Assembly: GCA_021802055.1 (NCBI GenBank)
Contig: JAKAAY010000002.1
Coordinates: forward strand, 31,478 to 92,194
Source of the DNA: Thermoplasmata archaeon
Lineage (GTDB): Archaea; Thermoplasmatota; Thermoplasmata; Thermoplasmatales; Thermoplasmataceae
Length of the DNA: 60,717 nucleotides
Reading direction: 5' to 3'
Below the pieces are notes generated by a model. That model saw nothing but the letters and a program-made list of their open reading frames with translations. It did not search any database and had not been told where the DNA came from. Both the position numbers and the translations under genes were made by a program. This document shows positions 35,524 through 44,356 of this stretch, piece after piece. Position 1 is the stretch's first letter. Each line of letters opens with the position of its first letter.

Positions 35524-37536
35524 GTGAACTCAGAGAAGAAGTTAACAGGCGGAGAAGGCGCACGGGAAAACGCCTCAAGGGATCTCCCGGGTTTCTCATC
35601 AGTGCATATGGATATCTCTAAAGACCCGCTGAAGGACTTCGCATCATATGCGTTTGGTACATGGGTCAAGACTCATCCCATACCGTCTGATAAGGTAAGC
35701 TGGGGGACCTTCGAAGAACTGACGGAAAGGAACATGGAATCGCTGCATGGAATTTTGGAGTCCTGCCTGCACAGTGAAGTTTCCACGGACCAGATCAGCA
35801 CCCAGCTTGGAGATTTCTATGGTTCCGCTATGGACATGGAAAGGATAAGCTCATTGGGATTCACTCCGCTGGAACCGGTTTTGAAAGCGGTTGCTGAATG
35901 GACTGACCGGGCCGGGCTAATAGATGTCGTTGCAAACCTCCATCTAATGGGCATATTTCCCTTCTTCCAGATCGCGTCTGAACCTGACGAGAAGAACAGC
36001 GCTGTTTATGCCCTCAGAGTTGAGCAGGGTGGACTATCGCTGCCTGACCGTGATTATTACATTGAGTCATCGTTTTCAGATATCAGAGAAGCCTATGTTC
36101 CCCATATCTCGAGGATGTTTACAATGTTGGGGCATGATATGCAGACTCCAGAAAAAGTCCCCGGCAGAATCCTTGCACTTGAGACTGCAATGGCTGAGGT
36201 CAGCCGCAGCAGAACTGATCTGAGGGATGCTGAAAGGAACTACAACAGGGTGGAGATCCGGGATCTCGAAAACCGTTTCCCTGGCCTTCTTTTGAACAGG
36301 TATCTCGGTAAGATCGGCATCTCCGGAGTGGATTATATCGTGGCAGGACAGCCGGAGTATCTTTCAGCGCTCGACGGGGTACTTTCCCGCTTTACCTCGG
36401 ACGACATCAGGAGTTACCTCAAGTGGAAGGTTATCTGCGCCTTTGCCCCATATCTATTCGCAGAGGCGGAGGATGAGAACTTCGATTTCTTCAGCAGAAA
36501 GTTGATGGGTAGGGAGGAACAGGAACCGCGCTGGAGGAGGGCTGTAAAAACCATAGATATATGCCTTGGGGAGGCCTTGGGAAAGCTGTATGTCGAGAGA
36601 TATTTCGGCCCTGATGCCAGAAGGGAGATGGGCACTGTCGTTGACGACATCAGGGACGTCTTCCTTGAAAGGCTGAAATCGCTAACGTGGATGAGCAATG
36701 AAACCAGGCAGAGGGCAATGGCCAAGTTCAGCCGTTTCAGGGCAAAGATAGGCCATCCCGAGAAATTCAGGGATTATTCATCGATCAAGATTGACCGTTC
36801 TGATTACGCAGGCAATGTTTCCAGATCGCTTGAGTTTGAAATGAGGAGACAGATCTCGAGAGTGGGAAAGCCCGTTGACAGGGACGAGTGGTACATGACG
36901 CCTTCTAGGGTAAACGCATATTTCTCACCCCAGGAAAATGAGATCGTATTTCCCGCCGGCATACTGCAGCCACCATTCTTTGACGTCAGGGGAGACGTTG
37001 CAGTCAATTATGGGGCCATTGGAGCTGTGATATCACATGAAATTACGCATGGATATGACGATCAGGGCCGCAAGTACGATGAAAATGGAAACCTCAATGA
37101 CTGGTGGACTCCTGTGGATGCAAAAAATTTCAGGGACCTTTCGTCCCAGATTGTAGCACAATACTCTGCCCTTGAAGTACTTCCGGGGTTGCATGTCAAT
37201 GGGGAGTTGACTCTGGGAGAGAACATAGCTGACTTTGGAGGTGTGAGCATTGCATTCGAGGCTCTTCAGAGAAGACTTTCCAGGAACCCTGGGCTCAGAA
37301 CCATTGTCGAAGGGTTCACGGCAGAACAGAGGTTTTTTATCTCTTGGGCTCAGGTGTGGAAGTCCAGCCTGAAAGAGCAGTACCTCAGGATGCTTGTGAC
37401 AGTGGATCCCCATTCACCAGCAAAGTTCAGGGCAGAGATTCCCGTATACAATCATCCTGCCTTTGTAGATGCATTCAAAGGGTCTTCCTCCGTGAACGGA
37501 ACTGCCTGGAACTGGAAGAGGGTGACAATCTGGTAG
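35524..37536 (+). CDS. M13-family zinc metallopeptidase (neprilysin/PepO-like)
   Basis: This full-length protease of about 670 residues has the catalytic motif VISHEITHGYDDQGRKYDEN (HExxH) and the third ligand in LGENIADFGG (ExxxD). Other M13 signatures are EIVFPAGILQPP and MRRQISRVGKPVDRDEW. There is no signal peptide or membrane anchor, so it is probably cytoplasmic, as for PepO. It cleaves peptides rather than folded proteins in known members. GTG 35524 has GGAG five bases before it and is preferred to GTG 35518. The upstream aminotransferase gene is divergent. Confidence 0.93.
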   Translation: MNSEKKLTGGEGARENASRDLPGFSSVHMDISKDPLKDFASYAFGTWVKTHPIPSDKVSWGTFEELTERNMESLHGILESCLHSEVSTDQISTQLGDFYGSAMDMERISSLGFTPLEPVLKAVAEWTDRAGLIDVVANLHLMGIFPFFQIASEPDEKNSAVYALRVEQGGLSLPDRDYYIESSFSDIREAYVPHISRMFTMLGHDMQTPEKVPGRILALETAMAEVSRSRTDLRDAERNYNRVEIRDLENRFPGLLLNRYLGKIGISGVDYIVAGQPEYLSALDGVLSRFTSDDIRSYLKWKVICAFAPYLFAEAEDENFDFFSRKLMGREEQEPRWRRAVKTIDICLGEALGKLYVERYFGPDARREMGTVVDDIRDVFLERLKSLTWMSNETRQRAMAKFSRFRAKIGHPEKFRDYSSIKIDRSDYAGNVSRSLEFEMRRQISRVGKPVDRDEWYMTPSRVNAYFSPQENEIVFPAGILQPPFFDVRGDVAVNYGAIGAVISHEITHGYDDQGRKYDENGNLNDWWTPVDAKNFRDLSSQIVAQYSALEVLPGLHVNGELTLGENIADFGGVSIAFEALQRRLSRNPGLRTIVEGFTAEQRFFISWAQVWKSSLKEQYLRMLVTVDPHSPAKFRAEIPVYNHPAFVDAFKGSSSVNGTAWNWKRVTIW

Positions 37537-37665
37537 GTGGAAGCTGTGTTTATAGGAAATAGAGCCCAAAGTCCATATCGCTCCTCCAGCCCCGTAAACT
37601 TGTAGACTTTAGCAGGTTTTTTTCCATAGCAACTATTATTTACACCTTAATACATTGTATCTATC

Positions 37666-37953
37666 ATGTCAGAATGGAGAAAGGAATACGATACCGTGAT
37701 TGGAAGGCATGTCTATCATTGTGATGAACATAAGTTCCATTCCCATGACCCTGCCATAATAGAGACCCATCTTGATAAGCACGGAAAGAAAGCTGCCGGA
37801 TTCTGGGAAAAGAAGTACCTGGAGGAGCAGAAAACGACTGTCTATCACTGCAAAGACCATAAGTTCAGGACATCTGATCCAATGGAGATAGAGGAGCACG
37901 AGAGAGTGCACATGGCTCAGAACGGGGTTGCATACCCTGGCTGGGGCCTCTAA
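37666..37953 (+). CDS. Small protein with two CHHH zinc-finger-like repeats
   Basis: No family is recognised. The 95 residues contain two repeats with identical spacing. Repeat 1 has Cys19, His22, His35 and His39 (YHCDEHKFHSHDPAIIETH). Repeat 2 has Cys62, His65, His78 and His82 (YHCKDHKFRTSDPMEIEEH). The pattern C-x2-H-x12-H-x3-H equals the classical C2H2 finger with the second Cys changed to His in both copies. The fold and zinc binding are inferred. The C-terminus ends PGWGL. ATG 37666 follows an AT-rich stretch (37620-37650). Confidence 0.75.
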   Translation: MSEWRKEYDTVIGRHVYHCDEHKFHSHDPAIIETHLDKHGKKAAGFWEKKYLEEQKTTVYHCKDHKFRTSDPMEIEEHERVHMAQNGVAYPGWGL

Positions 37954-38299
37954 TACGAACGCAGCAGTAAGCCTAAGCTGATCTCTTCGTGCGGAATCTT
38001 TTCGCACAGCAAGGGTTCGAGAATTTCACGGAAGGCCTTTGGCCACTGGTTCTTGAATGGTGTCTGAGAACTGTTTCATTTAAAGGTCCAGCTTTGAAGT
38101 TATCGTCTTGACCGCGGCCGTGCTTCTGAGTGGCAAGTTTTTCCATTCCGCTTAATCCGGGCATCCTGCCGGTGTCAGGCTGGTTCCCCTGTGCTGAAAA
38201 TTGAACCGGTGGATTTAACGCCCAAACACTGGATATAGGTTACCGTTCAACACGCTTTTGAAATTAGTTCTCCTAGGGTGTATGTACTGACTCAAATAA
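37954..38299. other. Gene-free stretch between the zinc-finger gene and tRNA-Thr
   Basis: About 345 nt without a convincing gene. A minus-strand open frame of 63 codons (37973-38164) is basic and looks like a decayed fragment, but I cannot assign it. No RNA or repeat was recognised. Confidence 0.3.
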
Positions 38300-38372
38300 A
38301 GCCACTGGAGGGTTTCGATCCCCCGACCTACTGATTACAAATCAGTTGCTCTGCCAGCTGAGCTACAGTGGC
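38300..38372 (-). tRNA. tRNA-Thr (anticodon UGU)
   Basis: The minus strand folds as a 73-nt tRNA. It has the acceptor GCCACUG/CAGUGGC and a D arm with UAGCUCAGCUGGCAGAGC. The anticodon stem is ACUGA/UCAGU with loop UUUGUAA, anticodon UGU, and the T arm is in GGGGGAUCGAAACCCUC. The discriminator is U. No intron or encoded CCA is seen. Confidence 0.93.
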
Positions 38373-38399
38373 ACCTGGTCTCCCCATATAACAGGAGCA

Positions 38400-38410
38400 G
38401 ATATAAAAAA
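38400..38410 (-). promoter_or_regulatory. TATA-like promoter of tRNA-Thr
   Basis: The minus strand reads TTTTTTATATC, 28-38 nt before the tRNA 5' end. Confidence 0.45.
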
Positions 38411-38800
38411 TGGTCTGCAGTGCCCTACCCTATCACCTCCTTTAATACATGCAAAAGTGATGATTTACCAGGTTTTCCAATGAATAATCTGAGGAGTCCC
38501 TGAACAACCTGTTGGGCATGCCGAATGATGCCTGCATGGGCATGACCTTCATAATTTAAGGCAGTTCCATAATTAATTTGCCCCGCCTATGTTAAGAGCG
38601 ATACCGTTTTATATGCCTCAATGAATTGATGCCTCTTTAACCTTTTCTTAACAACCTCCTCTGTTCCCCCGGATCGTGATCCGTTCATGCCATGGAAATG
38701 TAATCAGTTATCCACCTATCCGAGGCTATTGCCCTCACTGTGGATAGTCCAGCCATTCCCCAACAGATTGCCTCAATAAAAGTCCATATGGTCTCAAAAT
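38411..38800. other. Gene-free stretch between tRNA-Thr and the TM protein at 38.8 kb
   Basis: About 390 nt without a confident gene. The minus strand at 38685-38810 reads like a protein end (ETIWTFIEAICWGMAGLSTV) and may be a decayed transposase or other fragment. It is not assigned. Confidence 0.3.
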
Positions 38801-38810
38801 CTATATAATA
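38801..38810 (+). promoter_or_regulatory. TATA-like promoter of the TM protein at 38836
   Basis: CTATATAATA lies 26-35 nt before ATG 38836, a typical archaeal position for a leaderless or short-leader transcript. Confidence 0.5.
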
Positions 38811-38835
38811 GCATGATGTAAGACCCACATTGAAT

Positions 38836-39189
38836 ATGAATAAACCTGAAGGGCAGAGTGCGTCCACCGTTGATCCAGAAAAGGATAGGGTCAAGCGACA
38901 GCTTGAGCAGCACTGGAAGCTCAGGAATATGGAAACTAAGGAAAATATAACCCCTGCTGCGTGGGCTAAATTTTTCCTGGAGCTTGTGTTGCCGCTTGTT
39001 GTGGTAGTGACGCTCATGATACATTATATTCACCTGAGTATACTGATCACCTGGGGAACCTATATGTTGCTCATTGGGGCAGTGACACTTGGGTTCATGA
39101 AATTCTTCTTCGGCTTCAGCGTGAGCGAAAATGTCGTGAGAGATTTAAGGAAAAAAGGATTCATAAAATACAAGAAAAAGAAGTATTGA
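38836..39189 (+). CDS. Uncharacterised protein with two membrane segments
   Basis: I do not recognise a family. ATG 38836 gives 117 residues; TTG 38830 two codons earlier is also in frame. A polar, charged N-terminal 45 residues is followed by two adjacent hydrophobic segments (about 51-68, FFLELVLPLVVVVTLMIH, and about 73-95, ILITWGTYMLLIGAVTLGF). The C-terminal tail is very basic (KKGFIKYKKKKY). It is oriented away from tRNA-Thr and convergent with the phosphate transporter gene. Confidence 0.6.
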   Translation: MNKPEGQSASTVDPEKDRVKRQLEQHWKLRNMETKENITPAAWAKFFLELVLPLVVVVTLMIHYIHLSILITWGTYMLLIGAVTLGFMKFFFGFSVSENVVRDLRKKGFIKYKKKKY

Positions 39190-39237
39190 CATACTATTAG
39201 AAGGATTTCAGGCAACTTTGCGCGATCATTGTGTTTT

Positions 39238-40140
39238 TCAGTATGCAAGACCAAGCGTGAATCCAAGCAGCGGAGAAATTACCCATGTGGCAGCAACCAC
39301 CAAAAAAGGTCTCAGGTAGAGAGCCTTGTACCGATAAGATAAACCACTGCCCAGAACGCTCGATGTTAGGGTCTGCGTGCTGGAGAGCGGTATGCCAAAG
39401 AGCGTTCCAAATTCAACTGCTAGGGCCGAAAGAACCTGAGAAACCAGGGCATTAGAATACCTCATGGAAAACATCTCCTCTCCCACTCTCTTGATGGTTC
39501 CGTTCGCAAGCAGAAGGCCACCTCCTGCAATTGCCACGACCATCACAGGTATGGTGTATGTCCCGTACCCCGAGACAGCACCTACAAGCCCCAGCGTATT
39601 TGCCCCCAGTGCAAAGGCAGTTATGAAGGAGGTAATGAGCAGTAAGACCCTTGAAAGGGCAGTTATTCTCCATGGGTTTTTGAAGTCGACTGCATGCATA
39701 ACTCTCAGTATTACACCGGAGAGAACCATAAGAAATACCGGAGAAATTAGCCACACAAGGACGAGGAACAGGATATAGGAGTTATCAATGGAGAATCCTA
39801 CTCTCACGGATACTCCAATCGCAGCGCCTACAATGGCCATTGAAAGCGATAGCGGAGATCTCATGAACGTGGCTATGGCAAATATGATCAGTGAAACCCC
39901 CATGACATATATGATAAGATCCGGAGTTCTGGGCATGAGGGAGTCTGCAGCCTTTGTCATCAGGCCCCCCTGCAGTATAAGCCCTGATATGAATCCTAGC
40001 ACGCCGATTATTTCACCGGTGAGCCTTGATACAGTTCTTGAACCCACCAGCGTACCGACTGCGGCCGAGAGATTGTTTCCCGATACCAGTGCTGTGAGCA
40101 GAAACGTGACGGCCAGGATCAGTATTCCCAGTTCTGTCAT
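39238..40140 (-). CDS. Inorganic phosphate transporter, PiT family
   Basis: The 300-residue protein has about ten hydrophobic segments and both PiT repeats. The first is VSGNNLSAAVGTLVGSRT (residues 19-36) and the second is FALGANTLGLVGAVSGYG (about residues 176-193). The family takes up phosphate with H+ or Na+. ATG 40140 overlaps the stop of the upstream PhoU-like gene by 4 nt, the usual arrangement where the PhoU/DUF47 protein controls the transporter. Confidence 0.92.
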   Translation of the reverse strand: MTELGILILAVTFLLTALVSGNNLSAAVGTLVGSRTVSRLTGEIIGVLGFISGLILQGGLMTKAADSLMPRTPDLIIYVMGVSLIIFAIATFMRSPLSLSMAIVGAAIGVSVRVGFSIDNSYILFLVLVWLISPVFLMVLSGVILRVMHAVDFKNPWRITALSRVLLLITSFITAFALGANTLGLVGAVSGYGTYTIPVMVVAIAGGGLLLANGTIKRVGEEMFSMRYSNALVSQVLSALAVEFGTLFGIPLSSTQTLTSSVLGSGLSYRYKALYLRPFLVVAATWVISPLLGFTLGLAY

Positions 40141-40820
40141 TTGGTCAGCGAAGTTATAATGGTGAACACCGTGTCGGCTATGTCCTCACAGTCATCGAGA
40201 AGGTCGTCTATCTTGTGGACCATATCAGTCAGATGCGAAAAGGTGAGGTAACCGATGCTGGCTGAGTTTCTGTAAAGCTCGTCGATTATCTCATCCTTAA
40301 GTTCGTCCACCCGCTCCTCCTTATCCTCTATCTGCCTCCGGTAGACTCTCATCTGCTCCGTGCTTTCGGAAATTAGCATGTTTCTGAGGGATTTGAGCGC
40401 ATCCTGATTTATGTCAAGCATACGCGCAAATTTACCATACTCCCGGAAGATGAAGGATCTCTCAGATTCCTTGAACCCTCCGAATGGTGCCATCATTCGC
40501 TTCATCTCCCTGATTGCGAAATAGGAAAGATCCAGAAGGGTGTCACAATTTTCCACAAGGGTGAAAAGGCTGTTCATCAGCGTCGAACTGATGGCTCCGT
40601 TCGTAATTTCGTGCTTGAGCGACATGGTGGTCTCATCGGCCTGCTTTTCAAGCGCCCTTATTTCAGTATTGGCTTTCTCAATATTTCCGCTGGAGCCATC
40701 CATGGCAGGAATCAGGAGTGAATTTGCCTTCTCCGCAAGGTCAACGTACTTAACTACTTCCCTCAGAAGTTGCCGCTCTCCCACCACCATCAATTTCTTG
40801 AGGAACCCGTAGTTAACCAT
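40137..40820 (-). CDS. PhoU-like DUF47 phosphate-transport regulator
   Basis: ATG 40820 (MVNYGFLKKLMVVGERQLL) gives 227 residues and has a TATA-like box 19-30 nt upstream; the longer open frame has no family resemblance. The protein is mostly long alpha helices. It has the acidic signatures LEKQADETTMSLKHEI and MVHKIDDLLDDCEDIADTV at the C-terminus, typical of DUF47 (Pit accessory) proteins. It overlaps the PiT gene by 4 nt, which supports a role in phosphate transport. Confidence 0.9.
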   Translation of the reverse strand: MVNYGFLKKLMVVGERQLLREVVKYVDLAEKANSLLIPAMDGSSGNIEKANTEIRALEKQADETTMSLKHEITNGAISSTLMNSLFTLVENCDTLLDLSYFAIREMKRMMAPFGGFKESERSFIFREYGKFARMLDINQDALKSLRNMLISESTEQMRVYRRQIEDKEERVDELKDEIIDELYRNSASIGYLTFSHLTDMVHKIDDLLDDCEDIADTVFTIITSLTK

Positions 40821-40838
40821 CTTACTCAATGCTATACG

Positions 40839-40850
40839 CTTATAAATCTT
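40839..40850 (-). promoter_or_regulatory. TATA-like promoter of the DUF47-PiT operon
   Basis: The minus strand reads AAGATTTATAAG, 19-30 nt before ATG 40820. Confidence 0.5.
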
Positions 40851-40922
40851 CTTTGAGAGAGGGTTACTTCGTAAAAACGTCCTCCAAAGCATTCCTGATA
40901 TACGAATCGAAAACATTTTCTA

Positions 40923-41579
40923 TTGCCGCGAGGGTCACGGATTCCATTGGACTACCTCATCTTCTTCCTGACTGTTTTTGCAGCCATTTTCTCGATACTC
41001 AATCCAGTAGGGGCAGTTCCCATACTTGTATCTCTGACAGAAGGGTATACTGTCAAAGAAAGGGATGCGGTAATCAGGATCAGTGTGGCCGTGGCCGGAG
41101 GGATGATCCTGGGCTTCATGTTTCTTGGAACCTACATTTTCCAGATTTTTGGCATAGACATCTATGATTTCCAGATTGCAGGAGGAGTGCTGGTTTTCAA
41201 GGTTGCATTCGACATGCTCCAGGGTAAGACCTCGAATACAAAAATAACAACCGCAGAACAGGAAGAGTCAAGACAGAGGAGCGCTATTGGCGTAGCTCCT
41301 ATTGGGACCCCACTACTAGCAGGGCCGGGATCAATAACAACCGCAATTATCTACTTCAATGAAAGGAGTGGATTCCTGACGGATAAGTTACTGGTTATTG
41401 TAGCAATCCTCCTGGTGCTATTCCTCAGCTTTCTGGTGCTCCGGTACTCCCTCGGTATATTCAAGCGCATAGGAAACACTGGCTCCCTCATAATCAGCAG
41501 GATAATGGGCTTACTCATTGCATCCGTTGGCGTAGGATTTATCGTGGAAGGAATAGCCGGTGTTATCACTCTCCTTTAA
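40923..41579 (+). CDS. MarC-family integral membrane protein
   Basis: The 218-residue protein has six predicted membrane segments and the MarC patterns FAAIFSILNPVGAVPILVSL near the N-terminus and GVAPIGTPLLAGPGSITTAI in the middle. MarC proteins are membrane proteins of uncertain transport function. No ATG is in a suitable place: TTG 40923 is the first start and TTG 40947 (MDYLIFFLTVF) the alternative. It is divergent from the DUF47 gene and converges with the dehydroquinase gene, whose stop overlaps its end by 4 nt. Confidence 0.88.
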   Translation: MPRGSRIPLDYLIFFLTVFAAIFSILNPVGAVPILVSLTEGYTVKERDAVIRISVAVAGGMILGFMFLGTYIFQIFGIDIYDFQIAGGVLVFKVAFDMLQGKTSNTKITTAEQEESRQRSAIGVAPIGTPLLAGPGSITTAIIYFNERSGFLTDKLLVIVAILLVLFLSFLVLRYSLGIFKRIGNTGSLIISRIMGLLIASVGVGFIVEGIAGVITLL

Positions 41580-42283
41580 TTTCTGATGCAAAACCTCTCA
41601 ATTTCACTCCGAAATTTATCTAACTCTGGCTGTCCTTCTGCTGTGGGCTTCCCGTCATGCACGTAGTTTAGGTCAGAAACAAGACAGGCAGCCACAAGCC
41701 TCAGGAATTCTGCACCTCTACCCATGGGTATGAATGCCAGAGGTCTGCCTGTTTTAGCCTTGAATTCGATAATGTTAGCAAGGTCTGTTACAAATGTATC
41801 GCTTTCCTCATATCTGACTGCAATTTTTACAAGGCCTGCCCGGGTAGACTGGAGTTTTTCCAGTATCTGCCCAATTGGTGCTTTGTCAAAGACATGTACA
41901 GAAGCAATTGTGGTGACTCCAGGTGGTATCTTCAGCCCCGATCCCAGCAGTTCATAATCCAGATCAACTGCCACGCAGCCAGCTTCCAGGGCTGCACCAT
42001 AATATTCCAGGGCTTCGTTTACATCGCGTGTTCTGTACGTGAAGACAAAGTCGACTCCCATCTCGGTCAGTTTGGTAACGGTTTTCTTCACTGCTTCGGG
42101 GCTCTTCTTTGTGAAAAGGTCATACCTGAGTTCATATAGCAGGCCTTCTTTTCCCTGGCCGGGTGAGAATCTCTTCAATAAGGAATCACCGTCTTCATCG
42201 AACACTGAAACGATGAGGGATGGTCTTCCCGCTTTTATCACCGCTTTGCCAATTGATACGCTTTGCCCGAATAAGATAACCAC
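41576..42283 (-). CDS. aroD: 3-dehydroquinate dehydratase, type I
   Basis: The 235-residue TIM barrel matches type I dehydroquinase: ELRYDLF (substrate Glu/Arg), VFTYRTRDV, ASVHVFDK (catalytic His), VKIAVRY (Schiff-base Lys), FIPMGRGAEFLRLVA and the loop TAEGQP near the C-terminus. It removes water from 3-dehydroquinate in the shikimate pathway. The start is GTG 42283, only a few bases after GGAGA, so it is not certain. Other shikimate genes are not adjacent. Confidence 0.92.
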   Translation of the reverse strand: MVILFGQSVSIGKAVIKAGRPSLIVSVFDEDGDSLLKRFSPGQGKEGLLYELRYDLFTKKSPEAVKKTVTKLTEMGVDFVFTYRTRDVNEALEYYGAALEAGCVAVDLDYELLGSGLKIPPGVTTIASVHVFDKAPIGQILEKLQSTRAGLVKIAVRYEESDTFVTDLANIIEFKAKTGRPLAFIPMGRGAEFLRLVAACLVSDLNYVHDGKPTAEGQPELDKFRSEIERFCIRN

Positions 42284-42303
42284 TCTCCATGAGAAAATAC
42301 CGA

Positions 42304-42319
42304 CTTAAATTTATATTCC
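42304..42319 (+). promoter_or_regulatory. TATA-like promoter of the wHTH regulator
   Basis: CTTAAATTTATATTCC lies 27-42 nt before ATG 42346, in the 62-nt divergent gap shared with aroD. Confidence 0.5.
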
Positions 42320-42345
42320 ATCGCAGTCATTACAGTTGGAACCCC

Positions 42346-42783
42346 ATGTTCAAGATGACTGTAGTTGCCTCGCCAACAAGAGTGATATCGGAAGACCTGG
42401 ACCGCAACATCGCTTATTTTCTTTCCGACATAGGATATATCCCACGGCTGAGGCCGGACACAGACATGAGTTCCATTGTATCGTCTGCATATTTCAGGCT
42501 TTTTAAGGATTGTTTCCTGATGAATGCAGAGAGGCGATGGAGCGGAGAAGAGCTAATGGCTTATCTCAGGACCAGCAGAACGACGCTTTACAGACACTTG
42601 AACAAGCTGAAGTCCCTTGACATCCTGGAGGAAACCCAGGAAGGTAAGACAAAGAGATACAGGCTCAGGTCTGGAGACATACTAAGGGCGTGGGGCTGGG
42701 TAGAGGTTAATCTTAAGATAGCTCTTGAGGCATACCGTAAAAACGTGGAAAGAATTGCCTCTCTGCTTCCAGGCGCAAGATAG
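42346..42783 (+). CDS. Winged-helix DNA-binding regulator
   Basis: ATG 42346 (MFKMTVVASPTRVISED) gives 145 residues and lies about 30 nt behind a TATA-like box; the earlier in-frame start is rejected. Residues about 63-112 form a winged helix: ERRWSGEELMAYLRTSRTTLYRHLNKLKSLDILEE split over helices 2-3, with a wing ending QEGKTKRYRLR. The last 30 residues form an amphipathic helix. The target is unknown; it is divergent from aroD and convergent with the MFS gene. Confidence 0.78.
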   Translation: MFKMTVVASPTRVISEDLDRNIAYFLSDIGYIPRLRPDTDMSSIVSSAYFRLFKDCFLMNAERRWSGEELMAYLRTSRTTLYRHLNKLKSLDILEETQEGKTKRYRLRSGDILRAWGWVEVNLKIALEAYRKNVERIASLLPGAR

Positions 42784-42801
42784 TGCCCAAACCATAATAG
42801 G

Positions 42802-44256
42802 TCAGGCCCCTTGGGTGCCGGAAGAAAGTTTTTCCTGTTCCTTGTCCCCGGCAGTCTCTCTTTTGCCGCTTCTGGCGAAAGAAAGCATCCCAGCCACAAT
42901 GAGTAGTGCAATGCTCATCAGCAAAGCGGAGTGGATTCCAACCATGAACTTTGAAGCAATGGATCCTGTCAGGCTGGTGCCCGTTCCAAGAAATACCTCA
43001 AATGCAACATATCTCGGTATTGACAGAGAGGCGATGGAAATCGTGAGCACGTAGCTCATGAGCGTGCCAATGCTTGATAGGGTTCTCAGTAAGCCGGAAA
43101 TGGAACCATAAAGATCCCTTGGAGCTGCTGACATCACTGAACTGTTGTTGGAGGGCCAGAACATAGAACCGCCGACGCCAGAAACCAGTGAGCCCGTAAC
43201 CACGATGTATATTGAACTCTCTACTCCAAGAGCGAGATAGACCACTACACCGACCGCCATAAGGAAAATGCCTGCAGTAGCAATCTTTCCGGCACCTATT
43301 CGATCAGAGAATTTCCCCATCTTTGGTGCAAGGAAGCTGGCCACGACATAACCGGGAACCAGGATGAGTGATGATGTCAGGGGATCAAAGCCCTTGATTC
43401 CCTGTAGATACATTATAAGAATGAATATGATGGAAAGGTACCCCATAGCCTGCAGAAATGCCGCCAGAAGCGAATATGTCAGCAGACGGTTCCTGAATGC
43501 CCTGAGGTTGATGACGGCATGTTCACTCCTCATTTCCACCATTATGAATGGAATTATGAGAACCGCTCCTGCTGCGGCCAATATAAGGTTGAAGTCGGTA
43601 ATGCCGTTTCCAGCTATGTGTGTGGCGCTATATGTTATCAGAGACAGGATGGCAAGGAGCAACAGCATGCCGGGATAGTCTATCCTGGCTTCGGTCACCT
43701 TGTTATCCTTGATATAAGTCAGTGCCATTATGAATCCAATTATTCCTATTGGAACATTTATGTAAAAGATGTACTGCCAGCCAATGAGTGTAGTAATTAT
43801 TCCTCCAAGCACTATTCCAAGGGTTCCGCCAATATTCCATCCGCTAGATGTGATTCCGAAAGCCCTCCCCCTTTCGCTCGGAGGGAAGTAATCGGCTACT
43901 ATTGCGCTGCTGTTGGCCTGAAGCAGAGCGGCCCCAACTCCCTGGATTGCTCTTGATACGATGAGCATTGTTATGTTGACTGACGCACCACAGGCGGCTG
44001 AACCTGCTATGAAGATCAGAAATCCGGCGTTGAACATCCTGCCTCTTCCAAAGATATCCCCAAGTTTTCCCAGCTGTGTGGTGAAAACAGCCAGCACCAG
44101 CAGATATATCAGGATCACCCAGATTGTCCCGACAAGGGTGGATTTCAGGCTATCGTTGATATTCACAATTGCAAGTATGACTATGGTTGTATCCACTGCA
44201 GACATCAGTGTGCCAATCAGCACGCTTGCAAGGATCATGTTCTTCCTGTCAGTCAT
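42802..44256 (-). CDS. MFS transporter, DHA2 (14-TM drug efflux) type
   Basis: The 484-residue protein has about 14 hydrophobic segments, the DHA2 size and layout. Motif A is GKLGDIFGRGRMF between the second and third segments, and motif C-like glycine-rich DNA follows (SRAIQGVGAALLQANSSAIV and GWNIGGTLGIVLGGIITTLIG). Members usually export drugs or toxic compounds by proton exchange. The substrate cannot be predicted. It starts at ATG 44256; a divergent small open frame begins at 44357. Confidence 0.9.
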   Translation of the reverse strand: MTDRKNMILASVLIGTLMSAVDTTIVILAIVNINDSLKSTLVGTIWVILIYLLVLAVFTTQLGKLGDIFGRGRMFNAGFLIFIAGSAACGASVNITMLIVSRAIQGVGAALLQANSSAIVADYFPPSERGRAFGITSSGWNIGGTLGIVLGGIITTLIGWQYIFYINVPIGIIGFIMALTYIKDNKVTEARIDYPGMLLLLAILSLITYSATHIAGNGITDFNLILAAAGAVLIIPFIMVEMRSEHAVINLRAFRNRLLTYSLLAAFLQAMGYLSIIFILIMYLQGIKGFDPLTSSLILVPGYVVASFLAPKMGKFSDRIGAGKIATAGIFLMAVGVVVYLALGVESSIYIVVTGSLVSGVGGSMFWPSNNSSVMSAAPRDLYGSISGLLRTLSSIGTLMSYVLTISIASLSIPRYVAFEVFLGTGTSLTGSIASKFMVGIHSALLMSIALLIVAGMLSFARSGKRETAGDKEQEKLSSGTQGA

Positions 44257-44356
44257 GTGGCACCGTGAGGGCTTTCCTGGGTGCAGATGTCATAGAAGCC
44301 CGGATAACTGCGATTTTGAAATGGTATTTAACCTTGACCTGGGGAGTCCACCGGCC
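44257..44356. other. Divergent gap between the MFS gene and the small ORF at 44357
   Basis: About 100 nt. GGTATTTAACC near 44320-44330 is TATA-like and sits about 30 nt before ATG 44357. Confidence 0.3.

Noticed and set aside
38455-38510. GTGATGA followed by CTGA, resembling a C/D box RNA
   Set aside because: Box spacing and a second C'/D' pair are not convincing, and no terminal stem was found.
43961-44356. Long plus-strand open frame inside the DHA2 transporter gene
   Set aside because: It is the antisense shadow of a clear membrane protein; only the part after 44357 might be real.
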